A stretch of DNA of 64,000 nt from Nostoc sp. 106C (lineage in GTDB: Bacteria > Cyanobacteriota > Cyanobacteriia > Cyanobacteriales > Nostocaceae), in assembly GCF_002154725.1 (NCBI RefSeq), contig NZ_MTAW01000187.1, positions 1 to 64,000 on the forward strand. The letters are read 5' to 3'. A model generated the notes under the pieces. The model saw only the letters and a program-made list of their open reading frames with translations. It was not told the origin of the DNA and searched no databases. Shown here in pieces: positions 1 to 8,395 of the stretch (the first letter of the stretch is position 1; each line of letters begins with the position of its first letter). Both the position numbers and the translations under genes were made by a program.

Positions 1-173
1 CCCCCCCGTTGAGCAAACTTCGGGGGAGGGGATTAAGGGGTGGGGTAAAACGTATGTGGGATAAGCGTTGAGCTTAAGTTGACACCAATGAGCATTGCTA
101 AACCCCTACGAAAAATTTATGTGTATCAGGATTTTCGTGAATTGGTATCAGTCTCAGAAATGGATTTTTCTTG

Positions 174-216
174 GTGTCTTTGTGGTGAATAAATTAGTTT
201 TAAATCACAAAGACAC
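174..216. repeat. Perfect 11-bp inverted repeat, dispersed-repeat type
   Basis: GTGTCTTTGTG at 174-184 pairs perfectly with CACAAAGACAC at 206-216 across a 21-nt AT-rich loop. No coding frame is associated with it. The wording resembles short non-coding repeats common in filamentous cyanobacterial genomes. It has no T-tract on either side, so I do not call it a terminator. Confidence 0.6.
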
Positions 217-224
217 GAAAATGA

Positions 225-267
225 GGGCAGTTGCATGGGCGGGTTTCCCGACTTGAGCAAACTGCCC
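225..267. repeat. Hairpin-forming dispersed repeat
   Basis: GGGCAGTT (225-232) pairs with AACTGCCC (260-267), and inside it CGGG-TTT-CCCG forms a second stem. A related TTGAGCAAACT string occurs at about 9-19 at the left edge of the window, where cytosine and guanine runs also pair. This suggests two copies of one repeat family flanking about 230 bp of sequence with no gene. The rest of 1-487 shows nothing else I can name. Confidence 0.5.
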
Positions 268-487
268 GTTGCAAAAACGAAAATATACTTCAATTATCGA
301 GTGTCTTACTTAAATTTGATTTACTTTTCATAAGAGCATAAGAACTTTCGATAATTTATCTGTTGCCCATCTTGTGAGTGACAAAAGTAACTATTTAAAC
401 ATGACTTTTGTTACAGGCGTCACCCTGATTATACCGAGTACTTTAGGAATATCCAAATTCAGGAATGTGAGGCAGATTAAAAAGTAT

Positions 488-862
488 ATGAACCGTTTTA
501 AATCTATTCTTCTTGGAGGCTTGTTAGCAGCTGCTTCAACTGCTACTCTTTCCCAAAATGCTAATGCTGCTGAAGTTAAATATCAGCATGATAATTTTCA
601 TATTAATACTGTTGCTGTTAATCATAGTAACGTACTTCGTGACACTCAACTGCGTGAACAACGCGCTCGTGAATTGCGTGAACGTCAACTGCGTGAACAA
701 CAAGCTCGTGAATTACATGAACGTCAAATTCGCGAACAACAGGCTCGTGAATTGCGTGAACGTCAACTGCGTGAACAACAAGCTCGTGAATTGCGTGAAC
801 GTCAAATCCGCGAACAACAAGCTCGTGAATTGCGTGAACGTCAAGCTCACCTTCACCATTAA
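488..862 (+). CDS. Small secreted protein with five 13-residue charged repeats
   Basis: This is a 124-residue protein of unknown function. The frame is open from a GTG at 374, but the ATG at 488 starts a normal signal peptide (MNRFKS, then a hydrophobic stretch ending in NANAAE with a likely AxA cleavage), so I start it there. The mature part has a short linker and then five consecutive 13-residue units of the type LREQQARELRERQ, with position 1 alternating Leu and Ile. It ends in AHLHH. The repeats are rich in Arg, Glu and Gln and should form a long amphipathic, highly charged helix or coiled coil in the periplasm or outside the cell. A perfect hairpin follows the stop. No family is recognised. 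Confidence 0.7.
   Translation: MNRFKSILLGGLLAAASTATLSQNANAAEVKYQHDNFHINTVAVNHSNVLRDTQLREQRARELRERQLREQQARELHERQIREQQARELRERQLREQQARELRERQIREQQARELRERQAHLHH
650..844 (+). repeat. Tandem 39-bp repeat, five units, coding
   Basis: Five in-frame 39-bp units encode LREQRARELRERQ-type 13-mers. Units differ mainly by Leu/Ile at the first codon and one Arg-to-His change in unit 2. The near identity at DNA level suggests recent expansion by slippage or unequal exchange, so copy number may vary between strains. Confidence 0.9.
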
Positions 863-886
863 GCTCTAAATTTCCACAATTAATTA

Positions 887-910
887 GGAGAGTAGCAATA
901 CTCTCCTTTA
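887..910. terminator. Bidirectional intrinsic terminator between convergent genes
   Basis: GGAGAGTA (887-894), a GCAA tetraloop, and TACTCTCC (899-906), followed by TTTAGTTT on the plus strand. It lies between the repeat-protein gene and the convergent kinase gene whose stop is at 908-910. The minus-strand side is followed by an AT-rich stretch. Confidence 0.75.
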
Positions 911-2296
911 GTTTATAACAACAGGAATTTCAATCCAAAATTCTGTGCCTTTCTCTAATTCAGACTGGAACCGAATAGTTCCACTATGTTTTTCTTCAAT
1001 AATTTGCCGACTAATAGACAATCCTAAACCAGTTCCTTTGCCTACAGGTTTAGTAGTAAACATCGGTTCAGATAATCGTTGTTTGACTTCTTCTGTCATG
1101 CCAATACCATTGTCGGCAATTTGAATTATCACTCCTGAGCTTTGTTCATTGATATCAGTACGAACTGTAATCTTTCCTTGGTACTCTGGCACTGAAAAAT
1201 TACTATTAACAAATGACTCTTCTATTGCATCAATTCCATTAGCGAAGAGATTCATAAAAACTTGGTTCAGCGGACCCGGAAAACATTCTACAAGCGGCAA
1301 AGTTCCATACTCTTTAATAACTTGAATTTCCGGGCGTTCAGGGTTAGCTTTGAGGCGGTATTGCAAAATTAATAATGTAGAGTCAATACCTTCATGAATA
1401 TCTGTAGGTTGAGCGACTGTATCATCTCGACGAGAAAAGTGCCTGAGTGCATGAATCATCTGTGTCATCCGCTTTGTGCCTTTATGCATAGATGAGATGA
1501 TTTCTGGAAAGTCGCATATCAAGTAATCTATATCAATTTCATCTATTTTGTTGGCTATTTCTTCCTCAGGCTGAGGATAATATTTTTGATAGAGACGTAA
1601 TAAATCAATAAAACTTTGAGTATATTCTGAGGCGTGACCAAGATTTCCTAAAATAAAGTTGACTGGATTATTAATTTCATGGGCAATTCCGGCCACCAAT
1701 TCACCAAGGGCAGACATTTTTTCTCGTTGTACCAAGCTAACTTGAGCTTGGTGAAGATTATGTAGAGCTTGAGACAGTTGAGATGTTCTTTCTTCCACCC
1801 GTTGCTCTAACTCTTGAGTCAGTTTTTGTAACTTAGCTTCAACGGCAAGACGTTCTGCTACTTCTTGTTTAAGTTGCTGATTTTGAGCTTGCTGTTGCTT
1901 GGTGAGGTTACGGATTTTGAGATGAGTCTTAACACGAGCCAATACTTCTTCTTGCTCAAATGGCTTAGTAATGTAATCTACTGCGCCCAAACTGAATCCT
2001 TTGACTTTATCGACAGTGTCGGAGAGGGCTGTCATAAAGATTATCGGGATATCACAGGTTAGAGGATTTGATTTTAAGCGATCGCAGGTGGTAAATCCAT
2101 CAATTCCCGGCATCATCACATCCAATAAAATGATATCAGGACAAGCATATTCAGCTTGAGCGATCGCACCTTCACCATTTACAGCAACCAATATCTCCCA
2201 ACCAGTATCTATCAATGCTTCCGATAGCACTTCCAAATTATTAGGGTTATCATCTACAATCAAAATTACACCTGTTTCAAGAGCAGGTATATTCAT
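908..2296 (-). CDS. Response regulator-histidine kinase (REC-coiled coil-HisKA-HATPase)
   Basis: This 462-residue cytoplasmic signalling protein has an N-terminal receiver domain (about 8-125) with the DD pair at 15-16 and phospho-acceptor Asp59 in DIILLDVMMP. A coiled coil (about 130-190) follows, then a HisKA-type dimerisation helix with the phospho-accepting His206 in GIAHEINNP, and an HATPase domain with an N box (NQVFMNLFANGIDAI), DNGIGM and GKGTGLGLSIS. It has no membrane segment. Its start overlaps the stop of the upstream membrane kinase by 4 bp, so the two are almost certainly translated together. The order receiver-then-kinase suggests it accepts phosphate from the upstream hybrid kinase and passes it on. 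The output partner is not in the window. Confidence 0.92.
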   Translation of the reverse strand: MNIPALETGVILIVDDNPNNLEVLSEALIDTGWEILVAVNGEGAIAQAEYACPDIILLDVMMPGIDGFTTCDRLKSNPLTCDIPIIFMTALSDTVDKVKGFSLGAVDYITKPFEQEEVLARVKTHLKIRNLTKQQQAQNQQLKQEVAERLAVEAKLQKLTQELEQRVEERTSQLSQALHNLHQAQVSLVQREKMSALGELVAGIAHEINNPVNFILGNLGHASEYTQSFIDLLRLYQKYYPQPEEEIANKIDEIDIDYLICDFPEIISSMHKGTKRMTQMIHALRHFSRRDDTVAQPTDIHEGIDSTLLILQYRLKANPERPEIQVIKEYGTLPLVECFPGPLNQVFMNLFANGIDAIEESFVNSNFSVPEYQGKITVRTDINEQSSGVIIQIADNGIGMTEEVKQRLSEPMFTTKPVGKGTGLGLSISRQIIEEKHSGTIRFQSELEKGTEFWIEIPVVIN

Positions 2297-5007
2297 TGTT
2301 CACTTCCTCGATATAACTGAATTAATTCCTTAATTTTTTCGATTTGAAAGCTTTTTGCTAGTTGCAGTAACTCTTCAGCATAAGGTAGAAACTTTTCATC
2401 TAAATTTTTTAGCTGTTGTGCTTGCTCTCGAATAGCTTTAATGTTACCCCGCATTGCTAATTCCCAAAGTTGCTCAATTTCTTCAGGTGGAATCACAATT
2501 GAGTCAGTACTTTTTTGGTTAACATCAACAGAAGCGAGTTCTAAAGTTTCTTGTTCTTGTGGCGCATCATAAATCCACTCAAATTGCAAGTGTTGCTGTA
2601 ACTTCTCCAATAAATTCTCTACTTGCACTGGTTTTAGCAGAAAATCATTTACGCCTGATTCTAGACTTTGATGCTCTTCAGAATGAAATATCTCGGTAGA
2701 AGAAAACATAATTGGCAACTTATAAAATTCTGGTAGCCTTCGGAGGCGACTGCTCATTTCCATCCCATCCATATCAGGCATAGCTAAGTCAGTAATAATC
2801 AAGTCTGGTTGAAATTGAACTGCTTTAACTAAGCCTTCTTGACCGTTAAATGCTTCTGCTATTTCAAAGCCCATATCTCCTAGAAGATTAATAATTACTG
2901 AACGGTTGTCTATATTGTCATCGACAATCAATATTTTTCGTTTATTGCCAGTAATTCCGATAATTTTTTTAGGAATAGCTACGCTAAAACTATTTTGCTG
3001 ATGAGTCTTTATAAGTGTTTCATGTTCCGAATTTCCTGGGACATTTTCGTAAATCCATTCAATCTGTAAATATTTCTGTAACTTTTCTAGCAAATCATCA
3101 GCATGTACAGGTTTTGGGAGAAAGTCATCTGCACCAACTCCTATACTCTTGTGTTCGTCAGATTCAAATACGCTAGCAGATGAAACAATAATTACCAATT
3201 CCCCAAATTCTGGCATTTGTCGGAGGCGACGTGTTAGTTCAAAGCCATCCATTACAGGCATTGTCAAGTCAGTAATTATTAAATCAGGCAAAAATTGTAA
3301 AGCTTTTTCTAAACCTTCCTGACCGTCAGTTGCTTCTGCCATTTCAAACCCAATTTCCTCTAGCAGATTGACAACAACAGAACGGTTTTCCCACTTATCA
3401 TCAATAATCAAAATTCTGCGTTTACCACTGGCGATGCCAACAATTTTGCCAGCAGTTATAACTCTAGCCGATTGTATCCAATCAATCGATTCTTGCAAGT
3501 TTAAGTCAATCCAAAAAGTACTACCTTGACCTAACTCACTTTTGACCTGAATTGTACTGCCCATTAATTGCACAATCTTCTGGCTAATAGCTAAACCTAG
3601 CCCCGTACCTTCTGATTGCTTTTTAGTATCTCCTACTTGCTCAAACGGTAAAAATATTTTAGCTGCCTGTTCTTGACTCATACCAATCCCGGTGTCAGCA
3701 ATTTGGCAGCGAATTGTCTTAGTTATTTGTTGGCTATTTTCGGTTAATGAAGGTTGCTCAACACAGCTAACATCAAACTTCACTCCTCCTTTTTCTGTGA
3801 ACTTAATAGCATTGCCTAACAAATTAATTAACACTTGTCGCAGTCGCTTTTCATCTGCCCAAACACCAATAGGTAAATCCGAAGTTGGTTGATAAATAAA
3901 CGAGATACCTTTTTGGTCAGCACGAATTCGACAAATTTCCACAACACTTTGCAAAAATGCGGGAAAATGGAAGTCATGGTTGTAAAGTTCCATTTTCTGA
4001 GCTTCAATTTTAGATAAATCTAAAATGTCAGTGATTAATGTTAGCAAATGTGAACCGCATTGATGAATAATTCTTAAGCCATCTTGTTGTTTAGTAGTTA
4101 AGCTGCTATCGCGTTGGAGAATTTGAGCATAACCTAAAATGCCATTGAGTGGTGTTCGTAATTCGTGGCTCATATTAGCCAAGAATTCACTTTTTGCACG
4201 GTTCGCCCGGTCGGCAAGTTCTTTTTTTACCTCCAAGGAGCGATATGATTCAGATAAGGTTGTAGCCATCTGATTAAATGCATCTGCAAGTTGTTCAATT
4301 TCATCTTTGGTTTGAATATCTAAGCGGTATTCTAGATTTCCCCTGCCAATGATTGCTGCTCCTTGTTGTAACTTTTGAATTGAGCGAATTACAGGTAGAA
4401 AAATCAACAATAATTGACCGATAAAAATTAACAAGATAGATAAGATAAGAATTTGTCTAGCCAGTTGAGTATTTTGTTTGAAATGCTCAAAGTCTTGCTT
4501 TGCTAAAATATCTTGTTTTTGTAGTTTCTGAATTAAGGTATTTAAATAAAGTTCAATATCCCGAGAAAAAGCATTGATCACACGGAAATCTTGTTGAGAT
4601 TCAGCTAATTCTAAGGGTTTATTGACTTGAGATTGACTGGTTAGCTCTGTAACTAATTCAGCAAGAAGACTATGGCGATCGCGGATTTTGCCTAACTCCG
4701 AAGCTATCCCTGGATTTAAGTTTTCTAGCTCAGACAAATCTGTGATGAATCCAGATAATGCTTCTTCATATTTCACCTGATTGGCAATATCTCGCCTCAG
4801 CAAAATCATGTCTTTGAGTGCAGCTACTTGGTTATTTAAAGCAACATTTATTTTCAAGATAGTTGTCAAAGATTTAGCATTTTTTGCTTGAGTATCCTGC
4901 GCTTTCCCTTCAGCTTGCCTGATGAATATGTCACCGCCAATTAAAGTGGAAACAACTAGTCCAACGACAATCGCAGACGACCCAATGCACTTGGTTGTGA
5001 TTCGCAT
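2293..5007 (-). CDS. Membrane hybrid histidine kinase with HAMP and two receivers
   Basis: This is a 904-residue sensor kinase. Two membrane segments (about 10-28 and 186-207) bracket a helical extracytoplasmic domain resembling four-helix-bundle sensors. HAMP (about 207-260) and HisKA with His281 in [17 protein letters not shown] follow, then HATPase with GTGLGLAIS. Two complete receivers come next, with Asp580 ([10 protein letters not shown]) and Asp740 ([10 protein letters not shown]). The two receivers are similar to each other, suggesting internal duplication. The last 65 or so residues are helical and resemble the tail of the 2289-residue kinase at 46527. It is the middle gene of a three-gene operon: 14 bp after the PhnD-like gene and overlapping the next kinase by ATGA. 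Confidence 0.93.
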   Translation of the reverse strand: MRITTKCIGSSAIVVGLVVSTLIGGDIFIRQAEGKAQDTQAKNAKSLTTILKINVALNNQVAALKDMILLRRDIANQVKYEEALSGFITDLSELENLNPGIASELGKIRDRHSLLAELVTELTSQSQVNKPLELAESQQDFRVINAFSRDIELYLNTLIQKLQKQDILAKQDFEHFKQNTQLARQILILSILLIFIGQLLLIFLPVIRSIQKLQQGAAIIGRGNLEYRLDIQTKDEIEQLADAFNQMATTLSESYRSLEVKKELADRANRAKSEFLANMSHELRTPLNGILGYAQILQRDSSLTTKQQDGLRIIHQCGSHLLTLITDILDLSKIEAQKMELYNHDFHFPAFLQSVVEICRIRADQKGISFIYQPTSDLPIGVWADEKRLRQVLINLLGNAIKFTEKGGVKFDVSCVEQPSLTENSQQITKTIRCQIADTGIGMSQEQAAKIFLPFEQVGDTKKQSEGTGLGLAISQKIVQLMGSTIQVKSELGQGSTFWIDLNLQESIDWIQSARVITAGKIVGIASGKRRILIIDDKWENRSVVVNLLEEIGFEMAEATDGQEGLEKALQFLPDLIITDLTMPVMDGFELTRRLRQMPEFGELVIIVSSASVFESDEHKSIGVGADDFLPKPVHADDLLEKLQKYLQIEWIYENVPGNSEHETLIKTHQQNSFSVAIPKKIIGITGNKRKILIVDDNIDNRSVIINLLGDMGFEIAEAFNGQEGLVKAVQFQPDLIITDLAMPDMDGMEMSSRLRRLPEFYKLPIMFSSTEIFHSEEHQSLESGVNDFLLKPVQVENLLEKLQQHLQFEWIYDAPQEQETLELASVDVNQKSTDSIVIPPEEIEQLWELAMRGNIKAIREQAQQLKNLDEKFLPYAEELLQLAKSFQIEKIKELIQLYRGSEQ

Positions 5008-5021
5008 AAATTGGTGTCGCC

Positions 5022-5990
5022 CTATTTTGTTGTAACTCGCTTTTGAAAGTCTCTAACAATGTCGTAATCTCCATCTTGCACCAAAGTATATCCGGCTCCG
5101 ATAGCACCACTAGGATCTATCAACCCTGCTGGTGCGTCAATCAGTGCCTTTTTCAAGGCATTTTTTAATTCGATAGAGACTTTACTAGAAGCAACTATAG
5201 GTACGCTAGGAAGAGGAACAGATTCCCAGATAATTGTGTATTTTCTTGGGTCAAACTTTCCCTGTTTAACTTGCTCAGTATAGGATCGCCGATCATCTGC
5301 GATCGCATCAACTTCTCCTTTGGCTAAAGCTTGCTTTGATTTATCATGTGAACCAGAAAATATCACTTTTGTAAAGTCTTGTTCAGGATTAATACCTATG
5401 TCCTGAAAATGAGCCATTGGTACTATATATCCAGAAGTCGATAACTTGGTGACAAAAGCAAATCGCTTGCCTTTCAAATTTTGTAGAGTTTTAATGCTAC
5501 TACTGTTGCTAGTAATAATTACAGATGTGTACCAAGGTCGCTTGGTATCTTGATTAATTGGGGAAACAAGGGGTTCAATTTTAGGATCGCGAAGACGGGC
5601 TGCGATGTAGCTACTCGGCCCGAGGTATGCTAGTTCTGCTTTTCCTTGAATTAAGGCTTCAACCGCTTGATCATAGTCCTTAGTAATTTGAAATTTAAAG
5701 GGTCGCTTCAGTGCTTGAGTTAAATAGTTAGCCAAAGGTTGAAGTTGCTTTTCTTGCTCAGTTGTAACCTGCCAAGGAATGACTGCCATTGTGAGAGTTG
5801 CTTGTTCGTCTTCCGCTTGATTGGGTACGCTACCAGGCGACTCAGCAGTAATTGGTTGAGTTGCAGATGAACTTTCACGAGTGGGAGTACAGGCTGTACT
5901 AAATATAGCGATCGCTAATCCTGAAATCCAGAAAATAGCTTTTCTGTTAGGGAAACTATCCACAACTTTACAAAAAAGTTGCTGATACAT
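5022..5990 (-). CDS. PhnD-type periplasmic substrate-binding lipoprotein
   Basis: This 322-residue protein has a lipobox (FSTAC, Cys34) after a hydrophobic segment, then a Ser/Thr-rich linker. The rest is a phosphate/phosphonate-type binding domain: MAVIPWQVTTEQEKQLQPLA at its start, a tyrosine-rich YLGPSSYIAA motif, and GSHDKSKQALAKGEVDAIAD. In transporters this fold delivers phosphonate or phosphite to an ABC permease, but no permease or ATPase gene is near. The gene instead leads an operon with two kinases, so I infer that it works as a ligand-binding sensor subunit for the membrane kinase, docking to its extracytoplasmic domain. The ligand cannot be read from the sequence. An AAGGA lies about 10 nt before the ATG. 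Confidence 0.88.
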   Translation of the reverse strand: MYQQLFCKVVDSFPNRKAIFWISGLAIAIFSTACTPTRESSSATQPITAESPGSVPNQAEDEQATLTMAVIPWQVTTEQEKQLQPLANYLTQALKRPFKFQITKDYDQAVEALIQGKAELAYLGPSSYIAARLRDPKIEPLVSPINQDTKRPWYTSVIITSNSSSIKTLQNLKGKRFAFVTKLSTSGYIVPMAHFQDIGINPEQDFTKVIFSGSHDKSKQALAKGEVDAIADDRRSYTEQVKQGKFDPRKYTIIWESVPLPSVPIVASSKVSIELKNALKKALIDAPAGLIDPSGAIGAGYTLVQDGDYDIVRDFQKRVTTK

Positions 5991-6383
5991 AAATTTTTTC
6001 CTTTTGAAGCCTGTTTTGTGAAAAAAGCTTTACACCTTTATTAATCCCAAAACCGTACATCTACTCACATCAACACTTCCAAATTTTTTATTTTAGTTTT
6101 TATAAGTATTTATGCTTGAAAAACAGTTTCCACTTGAACTTTAATATAGTCAAGGAAATTTGACGGTGCGATGTCTGGCGACAAGCCGCTTTGCGTCTAC
6201 GCCTAATATTCTCGAATCCCATAGCAATGGCGTTAGAGATGAAGATTTCCCCCGTTTAAACAGCACAGATAACCTACCTCAACTACAACAACTGCGTTTT
6301 TTAATAGTTCTTGGTGGGAGTTTTGCTAAGTTAGGGGCTGCTATTACAATGGAAACTGATCGATTATGAGGATACGGTAAGCA
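5991..6383. other. Intergenic region between phnD-like operon and rpsU
   Basis: AT-rich DNA that must carry the divergent promoters for the signalling operon (minus) and rpsU (plus). It contains one copy of a 36-nt dispersed repeat (6168-6203). A 69-codon frame at 6160-6369 starts inside that repeat and has no recognisable motif, so it is not called as a gene. No second hairpin or site is clear. Confidence 0.5.
6168..6203. repeat. 36-nt dispersed repeat, copy 1
   Basis: GCGATGTCTGGCGACAAGCC begins a 36-nt unit ending in TCTACGCC. The same unit, with about six differences, recurs at 46026-46061 inside a broken radical-SAM gene. Both copies start with GCGAT and end with CGCC. Confidence 0.8.
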
Positions 6384-6563
6384 ATGACCCAAGTGGTTTT
6401 AGGAGAGAACGAAGGAATAGATTCAGCATTGCGTCGGTTTAAACGCCAGGTTTCCAAAGCTGGTATATTAGCTGACGTAAAATATCATCGGCACTTTGAA
6501 ACACCGTTGGAAAAGCGTAAACGTAAGGCAGTGGCAGCTAGACGCAAACGACGTTTTAAATAA
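6384..6563 (+). CDS. rpsU: 30S ribosomal protein S21
   Basis: A 59-residue basic protein, [20 protein letters not shown] at the start and RRKRRFK at the end, matching bacterial S21 in length and composition. S21 binds the small-subunit platform and helps mRNA engagement. A GAGGAT Shine-Dalgarno lies about 10 nt before the ATG. In many cyanobacteria rpsU follows an RNA-binding-protein (rbp) gene; no such gene is visible here. Confidence 0.95.
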   Translation: MTQVVLGENEGIDSALRRFKRQVSKAGILADVKYHRHFETPLEKRKRKAVAARRKRRFK

Positions 6564-6722
6564 ACCTATTTTCGTAGTGGCGCTGTTTGAAGACAAGTTC
6601 TTAAACAAACAACAAGACGTTGCCATGATTCTTACAAAATTAATGAAGATTTACCGCGCCCTGATTGGGGTGTGAGTTAATTCCTTTCCCCATGTCTGGG
6701 GCGTCTCAAATGTCGTAGGTAT

Positions 6723-6760
6723 GGTTGGATGGAGTTAGCGATCACCGCTATCCATCAACC
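6723..6760 (+). terminator. Long interrupted hairpin downstream of rpsU
   Basis: GGTTG (bulged G) ATGGA (GT) TAGCG pairs with CGCTATCCATCAACC across a 5-nt loop, giving 15 pairs in three segments. It lies 160 nt after rpsU and about 45 bp from the convergent pth stop. The 3' side is A-rich rather than T-rich, so it may be an mRNA end or stability structure rather than a classic terminator. The rest of 6564-6806 holds nothing else clear. Confidence 0.45.
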
Positions 6761-6806
6761 AAAATTAATGTAAAATAACCGTTTAGTTTTTTTCTGAGCC
6801 AGCTGA

Positions 6807-7448
6807 CTAAGATTCAGAAGTATCGATGGTGCGGCTGTTACAACGGTTCATAGCCTTTTCTACTCCTTGTTTGAGGCTGAGTTCTATGCACTCAATCACA
6901 AATTGAAGTACAAGAGACATCATTTGAGTTTCGCTAGCAGAAAAACGTCCCAGCACATGAGAGACAGCCCCAGAATCGTCGGTATTGGCTGCACCTTTTG
7001 GTTTACCAATACCGATACGCAACCGTGGAAAGTTTTGGGAACTCAAATGTGCGATCGCACTTTTCATTCCATTATGTCCCCCAGCCGAGCCAGACAAGCG
7101 CAGGCGAGTCTTTCCTAAAGGTAAATCCATATCATCATAAATTACCAACACTGACTCTGGCGGCAATTTATACCAACTAGTAACTGCTTGTATAGCTTGT
7201 CCTGAGCGATTCATGTAAGTCAACGGCTTCAGTAAGCGGATTTTACCGCCAATCGGCGCAACACCTTCACCGTATTCCCCTTGAAACTTACGATTTTCTG
7301 TTAAGGGAATTTGCCACGCACGCGAAAGAGCATCAATAGCCGCAAAGCCAATATTGTGGCGCGTTTGGTCATATTTAGGCTCTGGATTCCCCAACCCGAC
7401 AATTAGCTGGGGAATTACCAAAACTGGTTTTGTAACAGCCTCTGTCAT
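6807..7448 (-). CDS. pth: Peptidyl-tRNA hydrolase
   Basis: This enzyme hydrolyses peptidyl-tRNA released prematurely from ribosomes, recycling tRNA in the cytoplasm. From the ATG at 7448 it is 213 residues. It shows the family signature LIVGLGNPEPKYDQTRHNIG with catalytic His31, then PLTYMNRSGQA and the YDDMDLPLGKTRLR and GSAGGHNGMKS motifs. The frame is open 34 codons further upstream (to 7550), but that extension would overlap tatA by 68 bp and does not match the family, so the shorter start is preferred. It lies 34 bp downstream of tatA on the same strand and is probably cotranscribed with it. Confidence 0.95.
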   Translation of the reverse strand: MTEAVTKPVLVIPQLIVGLGNPEPKYDQTRHNIGFAAIDALSRAWQIPLTENRKFQGEYGEGVAPIGGKIRLLKPLTYMNRSGQAIQAVTSWYKLPPESVLVIYDDMDLPLGKTRLRLSGSAGGHNGMKSAIAHLSSQNFPRLRIGIGKPKGAANTDDSGAVSHVLGRFSASETQMMSLVLQFVIECIELSLKQGVEKAMNRCNSRTIDTSES

Positions 7449-7482
7449 TTTGACTCTAGTCAATCGATATGCAGCACCTAAT

Positions 7483-7755
7483 TTAGCTTTTTGGAGAAGA
7501 ACTAGCAGTGTCATGCTCCAATTCGGCTGCTTCGATTTGCTTGGGTTCAATTTCAGCAGTAGTTTTTACAGCTTGTTCTATTTGTTCTGCTTCGCGCTTG
7601 AACTCGGTTTGAAATTCATTAGAAGCTTCTTGAAAGCCACGAATTGCTTTACCCAAGCTACGACCAATCTCTGGCAACTTTTTCGGGCCAAAGACTAATA
7701 GTGCTACTACAAAAATTACAGCCATTTCGGGCAGACCAATACCAAATATATTCAT
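7483..7755 (-). CDS. tatA: Sec-independent protein translocase TatA/TatE family
   Basis: A 90-residue single-span membrane protein: MNIFGIGLPEMAVIFVVALL, the FGPKKLPEIGRSLGKAIRGF hinge and amphipathic helix, then an acidic, Glu-rich tail. These are the TatA/Hcf106 hallmarks. TatA oligomers form the pore that exports folded proteins across plasma or thylakoid membranes. A TAGGAGAAA Shine-Dalgarno precedes the ATG. It lies between psbH and pth on the same strand; a terminator separates it from psbH. Confidence 0.93.
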   Translation of the reverse strand: MNIFGIGLPEMAVIFVVALLVFGPKKLPEIGRSLGKAIRGFQEASNEFQTEFKREAEQIEQAVKTTAEIEPKQIEAAELEHDTASSSPKS

Positions 7756-7854
7756 GGGGTTTCTCCTATAAATCTACAGGTTAAGCTGGGAGGGAGAATA
7801 CTATCTTCCCATTTATCTATGTTGACTTGTTTTGGATTAATTTTTTCAATATGA

Positions 7855-7884
7855 AATCTACAAAAAAACCCGGACGAGCCGGGT
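7855..7884 (-). terminator. Intrinsic terminator of psbH
   Basis: Read on the minus strand, ACCCGG (7884-7879), loop CTCGT, CCGGGT (7873-7868), then seven T residues. It lies 40 bp past the psbH stop and upstream of tatA. Confidence 0.88.
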
Positions 7885-7925
7885 GTAGCTTCGATGATTC
7901 TAAAAGCTCAATAGCCTTGTATAAG

Positions 7926-8129
7926 TTAACGACCTATACTCCGCCAATCGACAAATACATCCTGGATCAGGATGGTCTTGTTATAGACTTGTAGAATAAT
8001 CAGCAGAAAAACGAAAAATAATAGCATAAAAACAGCCATTACAGGTGTAGTTCCCCAACCCGGAGCTACTTTACCATACTCAGAGTTCAGGGGTCTCAGT
8101 ATATCTCCCAACCTAGTCCTTTGTGCCAT
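7926..8129 (-). CDS. psbH: Photosystem II reaction centre protein H
   Basis: This 67-residue protein starts [20 protein letters not shown] and has the family's [15 protein letters not shown] motif leading into one membrane helix. PsbH is a small PSII core subunit near CP47, needed for assembly and quinone-side stability. An AGGTG Shine-Dalgarno sits about 5 nt before the ATG. It is divergent from psbN across 85 bp, the arrangement conserved in cyanobacteria and plastids. Confidence 0.97.
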   Translation of the reverse strand: MAQRTRLGDILRPLNSEYGKVAPGWGTTPVMAVFMLLFFVFLLIILQVYNKTILIQDVFVDWRSIGR

Positions 8130-8214
8130 AGTTCACCTAAGATTACTTGCCAAAGCTTTTTTTAATCTTCTGTAATATTCTATAAGAATAGCACTCATAA
8201 TCTATCGCTCAATT

Positions 8215-8346
8215 ATGGAACCCGCAATAGTTCTTAGCATTTCTGTCGCTGCCGTTGTTATAGCCATCACTGCGTGGGGAATCTATATCTCTTTTGGACC
8301 TCCCAGCAAGGAATTAGCAGATCCATTTGAAGACCACGAAGACTAA
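8215..8346 (+). CDS. psbN: PsbN protein
   Basis: A 43-residue protein, MEPAIVLSISVAAVVIAITA, then WGIYISFGPPSKELADPF and an acidic end (EDHED). One N-terminal membrane helix. PsbN is now regarded as a PSII assembly or repair factor rather than a stable subunit. It is divergent from psbH. A TATAAGAAT stretch about 30 nt upstream could be the -10 element. Confidence 0.95.
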   Translation: MEPAIVLSISVAAVVIAITAWGIYISFGPPSKELADPFEDHED

Positions 8347-8395
8347 ACGTACATAAGGTTACAGACGCTATGAATTGCGTCTGTAAAAATCAGGG

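Noticed and set aside
650-844. Tandem 39-bp repeats as a CRISPR array
   Set aside because: The units are contiguous with no unique spacers and keep a reading frame, so they are coding repeats.
5022-5990. PhnD-like gene as part of a phosphonate ABC transporter
   Set aside because: No permease or ATPase gene is adjacent; the gene is tightly linked to kinases instead.
6160-6369. A 69-codon open frame upstream of rpsU
   Set aside because: It starts within a 36-nt dispersed repeat, has no Shine-Dalgarno and no protein-like motif.
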